64,000 nt of DNA from Candidatus Poseidoniaceae archaeon (GTDB taxonomy: Archaea > Thermoplasmatota > Poseidoniia > Poseidoniales > Poseidoniaceae). Shown here in pieces: positions 42,170 to 50,636 of the stretch. The number at the start of each line of letters is the position of its first letter. The stretch's first letter is position 1. Location: positions 201,279-265,278 of the forward strand of contig CASIAI010000001.1 of NCBI GenBank assembly GCA_949372655.1. Reading direction: 5' to 3'. The notes beneath the pieces were generated by a model, which worked only from the letters and a program-made list of their open reading frames with translations, made no database searches and was not told the DNA's origin. The position numbers were made by a program, and so were the translations under genes.

Positions 42170-42829
42170 GTGTCATGGCTATTTGGTCAGTATGTGACAG
42201 AGCAAAAGGGAGACCCTGTTGGCCTTTGGATGGGTCTTCAAGCCGGCGCTTTGATCGGCTTATACCTAGGTTTCTCATTAGCTACTATTTCTGTACTGAC
42301 TGACGCTGAAGAAATTAAAAGAACTGTTTATCTAATTTGTTTACCGCCATTTATTGTTTCACTATTAATTGGACCGTTTTTAGCAAAGAGAAGGCGTCCG
42401 GTTAAATTATCTAAAAAGCCTCTTGAAGAAGCAAGAGAGATTCTAACTCCTTACAATGAAGGTCAAGGTAATTGGAGAGTTTTAAGCCATGTTTCCAGTG
42501 ATGGTATGAATCTTAGAATTGATATGCATAATCTGAAAAATGTTGAAGGTGTTGTGGAAGCTGCCTTGCAGTTGGCTGATCACACTACTGTTAAATTCAT
42601 TGTCGGAAAAGGTAATTCGAAAAGTACATCTCCTGAACTAAGAAATAGAGTACTTACTGTTGTCGAATCTAGAGTGAGCCTTCTAAGAAGGACTAGAAAA
42701 GCCAAATCTGTTGAAGTAAATCCTGAAAAAACAAGAGAGTACAATGCATATCAAAATAAATTAAACAAAGTATTATTCGCCTTGCTTCCGATTGTTTCAT
42801 TCCTAGCATGGCTGGAAATGAAGAAATGA
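42170..42829 (+). CDS. Membrane-anchored Smr-like domain protein
   Basis: The 219-residue protein has two N-terminal transmembrane segments (about 19-39 and 50-66), a basic stretch (AKRRRP), an Smr-like domain (about 100-165) with RIDMHNLKNVEGVVEAAL in place of the usual LDLHG..EA motif and a V-G-K-G-N-S-K-S loop resembling HGKG, then a C-terminal hydrophobic segment. Smr domains are nucleases or nucleic-acid-binding domains; here the His is kept but the following Gly is Asn. Start GTG 42170. Function not known. Confidence 0.6.
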   Translation: MSWLFGQYVTEQKGDPVGLWMGLQAGALIGLYLGFSLATISVLTDAEEIKRTVYLICLPPFIVSLLIGPFLAKRRRPVKLSKKPLEEAREILTPYNEGQGNWRVLSHVSSDGMNLRIDMHNLKNVEGVVEAALQLADHTTVKFIVGKGNSKSTSPELRNRVLTVVESRVSLLRRTRKAKSVEVNPEKTREYNAYQNKLNKVLFALLPIVSFLAWLEMKK

Positions 42830-42878
42830 AAAATCATTTATCAAGATATCTTATCATCTAAGATTACAAGGGCTAACC

Positions 42879-43796
42879 ATGCGCGAAGTCACTCTGTTTT
42901 GGAAGAGGGCTAGGCTCAAGGGTTTAGATATCAGCGAAATCATTGATATTTTCAAGTATTTAGAGTTTTTATCATATGTAAAGAGAGTCCCTAAAGATGT
43001 AAGGATCGTGGTAAAAGCTAATTTTTGTGAAGGTAAATCAGTATCAGATATAAACGAACTATATTTCCTTGACTTATTAGAAGTCATTTTAGAGCCTAAA
43101 GATTCAAATGATTCATATATACTACTAGTTAGAATAAATCACTCCGTGTCTAATTTGAATGCTCGTACCAATGGAACCAGTGCTGCTCCAGGAAGCAGGC
43201 TAGACGGTGAAGGTTTTACTTACATCCTCCAAGGACCCCCAATGAAACTTAGAATTGTAACTACATTGGCTAGAATCATGTCCAAACCGGATAGAACCAG
43301 CGCTAGAAGTTTAGATTTTAATTTAACTTCTGATAACTCTTTATTGAGTCCTAAACAACTAAAATTGGCTAAATTTGCCTATGACAAAGGATTCTTCGAT
43401 GTTCCTAAGAGAATTAGAGTTAGTGACCTAGCAGAGCAAGTGGGCTTGGCAAGAGCAACTATATCTGAACATCTTGCGAGAATCGAAGCGATAATTATGG
43501 ATGATATGTTTTCATCTTTTGATACTCCTTATGTACCCCCGGAAGTGATAAAACTGATGCTTGAGGCCATAGAATTAGACTATCAAAATTCACCTACTGA
43601 TCAAAAGAGAGGTATGACATCCATGCTCTTAAACATTAGAGACAATATTAAACATGAAATGTCTTCAAAGGTTCTTCATGATGATGGTGAGGCTAGTTCG
43701 CACGATGAGATGGTCGAATTTGGTATTCAAGAACACCAACAACATCTCAGTCAAATTAACCAGATTTTAGAAGGAAACCTCTCATCTTTAAACTAA
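42879..43796 (+). CDS. Transcriptional regulator with HTH-10-type (bacterio-opsin activator-like) domain
   Basis: The C-terminal part has LSPKQLKLAKFAYDKGFFDVP followed by VSDLAEQVGLARATISEHLARIE, the exact layout of the archaeal HTH-10 family (helix pair, Gly-Phe-Phe, then a winged-helix). The N-terminal about 150 residues would be a sensor domain without recognised motif, including a short R-T-N-G-T-S-A loop. The tail is helical and Gln/Glu-rich. The 305-residue length is moderate. A tandem run with the PCMT-like, HEAT and M61 genes suggests a local transcription unit, but its targets are unknown. Confidence 0.85.
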   Translation: MREVTLFWKRARLKGLDISEIIDIFKYLEFLSYVKRVPKDVRIVVKANFCEGKSVSDINELYFLDLLEVILEPKDSNDSYILLVRINHSVSNLNARTNGTSAAPGSRLDGEGFTYILQGPPMKLRIVTTLARIMSKPDRTSARSLDFNLTSDNSLLSPKQLKLAKFAYDKGFFDVPKRIRVSDLAEQVGLARATISEHLARIEAIIMDDMFSSFDTPYVPPEVIKLMLEAIELDYQNSPTDQKRGMTSMLLNIRDNIKHEMSSKVLHDDGEASSHDEMVEFGIQEHQQHLSQINQILEGNLSSLN

Positions 43797-43814
43797 TTCT
43801 ATGGTATTGTTTAC

Positions 43815-44804
43815 ATGATACCCCGTCATACCAGCGTTATGACCCGGATATCCGACCTACTCAAGAGGTTAGAGCAGAGCGGGATTCAAGTTCCAAAAGA
43901 AATTAAAGATGTCATGGAAAATACTGATATTGATATATTTTCAGATTATGATAGTGAACCTTTTTTTTCTGACCGGCCAATACCTTTCATGGAGACATAT
44001 AATGGTAATATCAAAACAATTTCTGCTCCTCATATGATAGTTACTTTACTCCATAATTTAGAATTGGATAAAGGTCAGGAAGTTGTATTGATTGGTTCCA
44101 AAGGGGGGTATCTCGCTGCCTTAATCGCTCAAATAATTGGTGAAAACGGAAATGTTAGAGTCTTAGACTCATGCAGTGAATCAATTTTACATGCTAAAGA
44201 GAGGCTGACTCATTGGCCAACTATTGAATTAAGAGATCTCGAATCTATAGATGTATCTCCTGTGGCTTTCCCAGGCGAATTCAATCGAGTATTAATTACT
44301 GGGCACATTGAAGACTTGCCAGAATGGATCAAATCTAGGGTTTCTGAAGGCGGATTTGTTATTGCTCCCTTGGGTCCAGTGCAACATCAGCAACTGATGA
44401 AGATGGAAAAACAAGACAATGAACTTCTTCCGACCGACTTAGGACCTGTATGTTTTGGGCCTCTAAATGATGAAATTATACCTCATGAAATGATATCTCC
44501 TGTTGAATTGGCAGATTTACTACAACTCGTTATAGAAACATGTCAAGATATGGATATTATTGATGAGCAGGAAATAAATTGTCTTCAAGATATAATTGCT
44601 GAACTTCACTTTCTACCAGAGGACTTACCTCCTCTTGGTGAAGGTAATATGACGCCAGCACAACATCCAATGTTTAAGTCTCTAATTGAGAAAGCTGATA
44701 CTTTTGTAAGGTTTTGGCCTATCCTACAAGTAATTTTACACCCAGTTTTATCTGAGATTGGATTTGAAAATTGGGTATTTGATGACTTTGAAGGCCTAGA
44801 GTGA
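43815..44804 (+). CDS. Divergent PCMT-like (protein isoaspartate methyltransferase-related) protein
   Basis: The segment KTISAPHMIVTLLHNLELDKGQEV (about 74-97) matches the PCMT signature SISAPHMVA-x-x-x-x-L-x-L. The next SAM-binding motif, usually V-L-E-I-G-T/S-G-S-G-Y, is V-V-L-I-G-S-K-G-G-Y here, so the Glu and the G-x-G-x-G pattern are altered. The catalytic end is replaced by a helical C-terminal extension (about 230-329). It may be a weak methyltransferase or a repurposed fold. ATG 43815 has weak ribosome-binding context; ATG 43839 is an alternative. Confidence 0.62.
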   Translation: MIPRHTSVMTRISDLLKRLEQSGIQVPKEIKDVMENTDIDIFSDYDSEPFFSDRPIPFMETYNGNIKTISAPHMIVTLLHNLELDKGQEVVLIGSKGGYLAALIAQIIGENGNVRVLDSCSESILHAKERLTHWPTIELRDLESIDVSPVAFPGEFNRVLITGHIEDLPEWIKSRVSEGGFVIAPLGPVQHQQLMKMEKQDNELLPTDLGPVCFGPLNDEIIPHEMISPVELADLLQLVIETCQDMDIIDEQEINCLQDIIAELHFLPEDLPPLGEGNMTPAQHPMFKSLIEKADTFVRFWPILQVILHPVLSEIGFENWVFDDFEGLE

Positions 44805-44810
44805 CATATA

Positions 44811-45824
44811 TTGGTTGGTGAAGAAGTGTCTAAATCAACAGGTGCCTATATTTCTCAACTATCTCATAAAGATATTCGTATTAGAAGGAGAGCATTAAGG
44901 GCGTTGTTTGAGATTGACTCCCCAAATAACCTTGAAGCTTTCATACCATTACTTGACGATAAGGATTCATGGTTTAGGTCTAAAGCATTGGAAGCTCATA
45001 GGATGTGGGCGCCTCGAATTGGTATCGAATCATTAGAAACTTTAGCATCTCATAAATCGATTGATGCAAGAAGATGTGCTGCCAACTTACTTGAGAAGTT
45101 TGATGGAGATACCAGCTCGGTTGCTAAGGTTCTTTACCTGGATGATGATAACCTCTGTAAAATAAAGGCGAGTAAGGCACTGATTAAATGTGATCACAAG
45201 GGAGAATTTACCAGCGATTTAATCAGTTCAGAAAATGATAAAGTAAAGATTATCGCTCTCTCTAGTGAACATATTTCTAAAAAGCAATTACTTTCTACTC
45301 TTGAAGGTTCTTCTCTCTCTGTTAAAGAAAAGGCTCTAAATCAACTAAGTATTATGAGTCAAACTATTTCTGAGAAGAAGTTATCTGAACTATTGTTAGA
45401 AGGGGTTAATCCTATTGCCATAGTCCCTTTTTCTATCGATAATGGAGGAAAAACTATGATTGAGTTGGCGGAAAATAAAGATTCCAAAGTTCGGAAAAGT
45501 TTGGTAAATAAAATCAAGCATAAATGTGAATCTACCGATGATGACCTAATCAAATTACTAATCGAAAACCGATGTTTTGCTGTTATTGGTAGATGGTTAC
45601 AGGGGAAGAAAGACAAGTCTAGTGATGAGCTGCGATGGCAAATTATCGAAAATGAGGAATTAGATGAAATTGAAAGGTCTCGTTTACTTGAACGATTAAT
45701 TGGTAGATGTAATGAACCTGAAATAGTAAGGAAGTCAGAAGATTTAATTCAATCTACAAGTAGTGAATTATTAAGAATTACAGCACAGAACCTTTCAACC
45801 GCCGGCAACTCAAGAGAATTATGA
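44811..45824 (+). CDS. HEAT-repeat protein
   Basis: Helical-repeat protein. Near the N-terminus are two to three HEAT repeats with the typical Arg-Arg-x-Ala-(L/A)-x-x-Leu spacing (DIRIRRRALRALFEI, SIDARRCAANLLEKF) and DKDSWFRSKALEAHRMW. The later half carries longer helices of the same type. It is probably a scaffold or binding protein; a PBS-lyase-type HEAT role cannot be excluded. The track start TTG 44811 lacks a ribosome site, while GTG 44826 has GGTGA 5 nt upstream and may be the true start. The last 4 bp overlap the M61 gene (ATGA). Confidence 0.72.
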   Translation: MVGEEVSKSTGAYISQLSHKDIRIRRRALRALFEIDSPNNLEAFIPLLDDKDSWFRSKALEAHRMWAPRIGIESLETLASHKSIDARRCAANLLEKFDGDTSSVAKVLYLDDDNLCKIKASKALIKCDHKGEFTSDLISSENDKVKIIALSSEHISKKQLLSTLEGSSLSVKEKALNQLSIMSQTISEKKLSELLLEGVNPIAIVPFSIDNGGKTMIELAENKDSKVRKSLVNKIKHKCESTDDDLIKLLIENRCFAVIGRWLQGKKDKSSDELRWQIIENEELDEIERSRLLERLIGRCNEPEIVRKSEDLIQSTSSELLRITAQNLSTAGNSREL

Positions 45825-47674
45825 GAGAAGGATATTCAGGCATCAAGTTTCTTTTTGACGCCACAGAAGGTAGCTCTAGGCACCTACATGTTGGTTTGGA
45901 AATAGAAGGGCCGTTCACTGGTAATAGTTTGGTTCTTAGTTTCCCAAGATGGGTTCCTGGGTCTTATTTTATTCGTGAGCCTATACAATATATGTTTGAT
46001 TTTGAAGCCCATGATAATAATGGGAAAATTCTTCCAAGTAAGAGAAAGAATGTCGACTCAATGAAAATTAATATCAATGATAGTACTAATTTGGTTAAGG
46101 TAAAATATAAAATCTTAGCAAGAGAACTTTCCTGCAGATCGACTCACATAGATAATTCACATATACACGTTATGCCGCCATTTACATGGTTCCTTCCAGT
46201 ATCAGGTGTCGAAGTAGAAAGAATTGATAAAACGCATATCATAGAAGCGCACATACCATCTCATTGGACGCCTGCCACACAATATCTTCAAGTATCTAAG
46301 GAGTCAAGTAAAGGACAACTTACTAATAATGCTGGAGACACTTATAGGTTTGAAGCACCAAATAGAGACGAATTATTAGATGGTATTCTAGAGGCAAACC
46401 ATAATGAAACAATTTCATGGGATGTTGAAGGAAGAACACATCATTTGAAAATTTGGGATAGTGGAGGATATAAGCCGAGTCAAAGTATGCTTGATAGATT
46501 AAGAATTGATATGGACAAAATAATCATGGAGCATCACGCCCTTTTCGGAATACCTAAGTGGGATAATTATGTCACAGTACTTCATTTTACCGAGAAGTCT
46601 AGAGGTGGACTAGAACATTTAAACTCTCAAACCTCTATGCTCCCAAGACAATGCTTGATGCCAGGTTTTGAAGATGAATACCTAGACTTAGTGAGTTTAT
46701 TTAGCCATGAATATTTACATCAATGGAATGTAAAGAGGTTGAGACCTAGGAATTTCTTGGATTATGACCTGCAACAGGAAACACATTCAGACTTGCTTTG
46801 GTGGTTTGAAGGAGCAACATCATGGTTAGGTGATGTACTATGTGTTAGGTCTGGTGCATGGAGTGAAGCAGATTGGCGCAAAGATTTCCTGCGTAAAATG
46901 AAGAGGCATACTTTGAGGAATGGAATGGAAAAAGAATCTTTAGCAGAATCTAGTCATGATGCTTGGGTTCACCTTTATAGGAGCCATGAATTTTCTAGAG
47001 AATCACAAATATCATATTACTTAGAAGGAGAATTGGCTATTTTTTGTTTAGATGCGGAATTAAGGAAGCGTTCAAAGGGCGAATCGGGGCTATGTCAGTT
47101 GATGGCAATTCTTTGTGAAAAGCATGCAATTGGCTATTCTAATACCGAAAAGTTAGGTGTTACTCACAAAGATATCCGCTCATCCCTTACCGCAATGAAA
47201 GGTGGCCTTAGACTTGGTAAAATGTTAGATGAATTAGTATTTGAGCGTAAAGTACCGGATGTCGAAAAGGCATTGCAATATTTCGCTCTTGATTTAATTC
47301 CTGAAAAGGTACCAAAAGAAGGTGAAACGAAATCTGCATGGCTAGGGCTTCAGATTAGAGAAGTTAACAAGCAACTGAGAGTAACTTCGCACCAACAGGG
47401 TTCCCCACTCAGAGAGGTAATAATGCCGGGTGATGAAATTATTGCGATAAATGGATTTAGAGTTAATAATTCTAATAATTTAAATAAATTCTTGAAAGGT
47501 ATGGTAGATACTGAAACAGAAATAACCTTCAGCCATGAAGGAATTATTCAAACCTATAATGTAATCTTACCTGTTCATCCAAATAGAAAGGTAAAACTAG
47601 ATGGTAAAGGAAACAAGAAATGGCAAGATTACATTACTACTAGACAAATTATCTTAGAGCATCAAGAGAAATAA
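45821..47674 (+). CDS. M61-family metallopeptidase with C-terminal PDZ domain
   Basis: Zinc gluzincin related to glycyl aminopeptidase. The N-terminal domain has RWVPGSYFIREP and RGGLEHLNS (the M61 signature). HEYLHQWNVKR gives HExxH (His 296 is the first ligand) and WWFEGATSW supplies the third ligand. A PDZ domain follows (about 505-590; WLGLQIREVN, GDEIIAINGFRV). No signal peptide is seen, so it is likely cytosolic. ATG overlaps the HEAT protein stop. Length 617 is normal for the family. The 3' end overlaps the convergent ParB-like gene by 26 bp. Confidence 0.93.
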   Translation: MREGYSGIKFLFDATEGSSRHLHVGLEIEGPFTGNSLVLSFPRWVPGSYFIREPIQYMFDFEAHDNNGKILPSKRKNVDSMKININDSTNLVKVKYKILARELSCRSTHIDNSHIHVMPPFTWFLPVSGVEVERIDKTHIIEAHIPSHWTPATQYLQVSKESSKGQLTNNAGDTYRFEAPNRDELLDGILEANHNETISWDVEGRTHHLKIWDSGGYKPSQSMLDRLRIDMDKIIMEHHALFGIPKWDNYVTVLHFTEKSRGGLEHLNSQTSMLPRQCLMPGFEDEYLDLVSLFSHEYLHQWNVKRLRPRNFLDYDLQQETHSDLLWWFEGATSWLGDVLCVRSGAWSEADWRKDFLRKMKRHTLRNGMEKESLAESSHDAWVHLYRSHEFSRESQISYYLEGELAIFCLDAELRKRSKGESGLCQLMAILCEKHAIGYSNTEKLGVTHKDIRSSLTAMKGGLRLGKMLDELVFERKVPDVEKALQYFALDLIPEKVPKEGETKSAWLGLQIREVNKQLRVTSHQQGSPLREVIMPGDEIIAINGFRVNNSNNLNKFLKGMVDTETEITFSHEGIIQTYNVILPVHPNRKVKLDGKGNKKWQDYITTRQIILEHQEK

Positions 47675-48083
47675 AAATTGGTGGAATGTCATAAGGGAAT
47701 AGATGCCTACTTGTTTTTGGAGGAAATAATTCACTCGATAGAGACATTTCGACTACATCCTTTTTCGAAATTTCATCATACTCAGAATTAGGCCATGTTT
47801 CGACTACAATACTCTCATCGGAAAAATAGTCTACACATATTGCAGGGACACTCTTCAGATTTAGTAAACAAGCCACAGAGTAGCGATGATGGCCATCGAG
47901 TAATGAACCTGTATTTCTATCAACAACTAATGGCTTAGTGAACCCACCCCATTTTTTAGTCATCTCGAGTAACTTATCCCTGGCTCGAACTTTTATCTCT
48001 TCATGGGCTTTGAGCCACTCGACCGGTACCAAAGACACTGAATCGTCTCCCCACATAGTCAAATCGAAGATGGTTTCAAGCAT
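47649..48083 (-). CDS. ParB/Srx-like domain protein (SerK-like)
   Basis: The core has SLLDGHHRYSVACLLNLKSVPAICVDY (about 65-90), the DGHHR catalytic or nucleotide-binding motif of the ParB/Srx fold. The C-terminal FPPKTSRHLFPYDIPP matches the P-P-K-S-T-R-H end of archaeal free-serine-kinase-like (SerK) proteins. SerK phosphorylates free serine with ADP; whether this protein does is unproven. ATG 48083 is preferred: the longer frame begins with TTG. It sits 40-odd bp from the divergent CCA-like gene. Length about 144. Confidence 0.72.
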   Translation of the reverse strand: MLETIFDLTMWGDDSVSLVPVEWLKAHEEIKVRARDKLLEMTKKWGGFTKPLVVDRNTGSLLDGHHRYSVACLLNLKSVPAICVDYFSDESIVVETWPNSEYDEISKKDVVEMSLSSELFPPKTSRHLFPYDIPPIFISLDALR

Positions 48084-48126
48084 AATGCTTTGGTGCAATT
48101 GACTATAGCGGACAAGGGGTGATTAA

Positions 48127-49482
48127 TTGAATAAAATTGTTGAAGGACGAAAAGCAGATTTAGATGGCATAAAATGCTCTGAACAAACAAATCATTTTTT
48201 AGATAATTTACCCAAAGACCTTATTGAAATAATCAATAAGGTCTCACAAAAAAATGGTGGAGTATGGATTGTAGGAGGTGCTGTAAGAGATTGGATGTTA
48301 GGTCAAAACCCTGGAGATATTGACTTGGCTGTTGATTTAATCCCTGAAGAGATGTTAGAAATATTCAATGATGCAATCTTGACGGGGGAAGAATTTGGAA
48401 CTGTTTCCATTCGAGGTGAGAATTGTTTATATCAAGCTACTACTCTAAGGACAGATGGAGAATATTCCGATGGAAGGAGACCTGAGAACGTTACTTGGGG
48501 TATGTCATTAAAGCAAGACCTCGAACGTAGAGATTTCACAATTAATGCGATGGCCCTAGATGTTGGCAGAAGACTTCTTTACGACCCTCATAATGGTAGA
48601 ATAGACCTCTCTAGAGGAATTATTAGAGCAGTAGGGAATGCTCATCAAAGGTTAGCAGAAGACGGGTTAAGAATTATGAGAGCATACCGATTTGCCGACA
48701 GGAAAGAGAGTGGAGTTTGGGAGATTGAAAAAAGTCTGAAACAATCTATATCTCAACAAAAACATATGCTAGATTCAGTATCTAGAGAAAGAATTTGGAT
48801 CGAATGGAAAAAAATACTCACCGGTCCAAATTCGGGTCCCATTATTGAAATAATGGCTATTGATGGTGTATTAGACCGCTTTTTACTTGGCGAATGGAGC
48901 AATAAGTTTGCTATTATCGATATTATGAAAAAAGATTTAGGAATATTTACTGGATTAGAGAAATTTGCGTTACTTCTATGCGATTGTACAAAGGAAGATG
49001 TCAAAACTATCTGCAATAAACTGAAACTTTCGAGAAAAGAAAGAGAAACCATTCAAAAAATTCATCAAATGTTTGGATTTATACCACGGCCATCAAAGCA
49101 AGAAATGCGAAAATATAGATTTGTCTTACAAGAATTCGCAGAAAAACACTTGATTATGGCAAAGATTATTTTAGAAAATAATGTCATTGTGAACCAAAAT
49201 AAAAATATTCCCTCTTCTATTGATGATGTCGAAGAGACCCTACGGTTTTTAGCAGAAATGGATAGTTTAAAGACCCAATTTGAACCTCTAGTAGATGGAA
49301 ATTGGATTATGTACCAAACTGGACTAACCAAAGGAATACGGCTAGGACGATTGAAGTCATGGCTACATACGATACAAATTGAAAGGGACCTCACCGAAAT
49401 TTCTCAAATCGAAAAGGTACTATCCACGCTATCATGGGAAAACAGTGATTTTGATGATTGGCCACAATTAAAGTTTCCTTAA
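48127..49482 (+). CDS. Class II CCA-adding enzyme/poly(A) polymerase family protein
   Basis: Nucleotidyltransferase of the bacterial/eukaryotic class II type. Motifs: VGGAVRDWMLGQNPGDIDLAV (Gly-Gly with the catalytic Asp 64 and Asp 66), RRDFTINAMA, and EDGLRIMRAYRFA. The C-terminal half is helical with no HD domain. Archaea normally have the class I CCA enzyme, which has a different motif set, so this is an additional or replacing enzyme, possibly of bacterial origin. The start is TTG 48127 with an AGGGGTGAT ribosome site. It may also add other nucleotides. Confidence 0.85.
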   Translation: MNKIVEGRKADLDGIKCSEQTNHFLDNLPKDLIEIINKVSQKNGGVWIVGGAVRDWMLGQNPGDIDLAVDLIPEEMLEIFNDAILTGEEFGTVSIRGENCLYQATTLRTDGEYSDGRRPENVTWGMSLKQDLERRDFTINAMALDVGRRLLYDPHNGRIDLSRGIIRAVGNAHQRLAEDGLRIMRAYRFADRKESGVWEIEKSLKQSISQQKHMLDSVSRERIWIEWKKILTGPNSGPIIEIMAIDGVLDRFLLGEWSNKFAIIDIMKKDLGIFTGLEKFALLLCDCTKEDVKTICNKLKLSRKERETIQKIHQMFGFIPRPSKQEMRKYRFVLQEFAEKHLIMAKIILENNVIVNQNKNIPSSIDDVEETLRFLAEMDSLKTQFEPLVDGNWIMYQTGLTKGIRLGRLKSWLHTIQIERDLTEISQIEKVLSTLSWENSDFDDWPQLKFP

Positions 49483-49541
49483 TGATACACTAGGTTGAAT
49501 ACTTAGATTAGATAGCCCTATACAATTAGGGTGTCTTAAAT

Positions 49542-50636
49542 ATGAGTATTGAACATTTAGAAAGTAAGATTTTATCTGGAAATGGACTTAATTCGTTAAG
49601 TGATAATGAACTTTATGAATTAGCGATTCATTTTGTCGGTGACGCACCTCCATCTAATATTCCTAGAGAGACCATAATAAACATCCTATCTGAGCAAAGT
49701 TCAATTAAGGACTGGCAAGATAATGTCAAGGCAAAGGCTGCTAAAATAGCAACTGAAAGAATATCACAAACTGTACAGAATGTACAATCCAAGGTTGAAG
49801 AAAAGTCGGATGACCCAATGGTTGTAATGATTAAAGATAGATTTGGTAAATGGCTACAAGAATCTGGATATAGTGTCCAAGAATTAACTATCAAGTTAGA
49901 TGCTAATAGTGATGGAGTAATATCTATTGAAGAAATATCGGACTTTATTGTTGAATTAACAGGAAGCCAGCCTCCAGGTTGGGTTCTTACACACATCTCA
50001 TCAATACTAGATGGAAACAACGATGGAGTCATTATGGTCTCGGAACTATGGGAGTACTTGGAAGAAATTGGTTTTACTATGCCGGTAATTGAGGAGCCAA
50101 AAATAGAGACTCTAGAGGAAAATCAGCCTGTAATAAATGAGGAGGAAATGGATGATTTTGAAAAAGAATTTGAAAATGATTCTACTGAATTAGAGATTGA
50201 CGAGGAAGTGGTTGAGCAAGAGATTATTGAAGTTGAGGACAGTCCTTCAGAACCAATTATTGAAGAAGTTATTGAAGATGTTAGTATCTCTACTACCATT
50301 GAGATAACTATTGAGATGTTAGGCAATTCAAGGCTTCATAGTGATGCAAATAAAATAATTGCTAATTCAAAGAGTGGTAATTGTAACCTTAAGGTTGAAC
50401 GAATAGAACAGAATTTGATGGTCAGTGATAGTTATAGAGGTGGTAAAACTCTAGTTGGAGTTCTAGATGGCGGCCCTTTTAGCGTGTCTGTATTATTTGA
50501 ACCTGAATTCAATGATTTAATCGAACAAAAGATTTCTAAAAACAATACAGTATCTTTTGTTGCCTCGCTATATGAATGGTCTAGTGGACTTAGGCGAGCC
50601 AAACTAAAAGGGAATTCACTTACTCTAAAAGATTAG
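49542..50636 (+). CDS. EF-hand pair calcium-binding protein
   Basis: A 364-residue soluble protein. Two canonical EF-hand loops occur: D-A-N-S-D-G-V-I-S-I-E-E (120-131) and D-G-N-N-D-G-V-I-M-V-S-E (157-168), with helices around them. Positions 1, 3, 5, 6 (Gly) and 12 (Glu) fit. A long Glu-rich linker (about 185-255) follows and a beta-rich C-terminal domain (about 258-364), unrecognised. The N-terminal about 100 residues are helical. No signal peptide. Such EF-hand pairs are rare in archaea; the gyrA C-terminus shows a similar loop. Confidence 0.78.
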   Translation: MSIEHLESKILSGNGLNSLSDNELYELAIHFVGDAPPSNIPRETIINILSEQSSIKDWQDNVKAKAAKIATERISQTVQNVQSKVEEKSDDPMVVMIKDRFGKWLQESGYSVQELTIKLDANSDGVISIEEISDFIVELTGSQPPGWVLTHISSILDGNNDGVIMVSELWEYLEEIGFTMPVIEEPKIETLEENQPVINEEEMDDFEKEFENDSTELEIDEEVVEQEIIEVEDSPSEPIIEEVIEDVSISTTIEITIEMLGNSRLHSDANKIIANSKSGNCNLKVERIEQNLMVSDSYRGGKTLVGVLDGGPFSVSVLFEPEFNDLIEQKISKNNTVSFVASLYEWSSGLRRAKLKGNSLTLKD

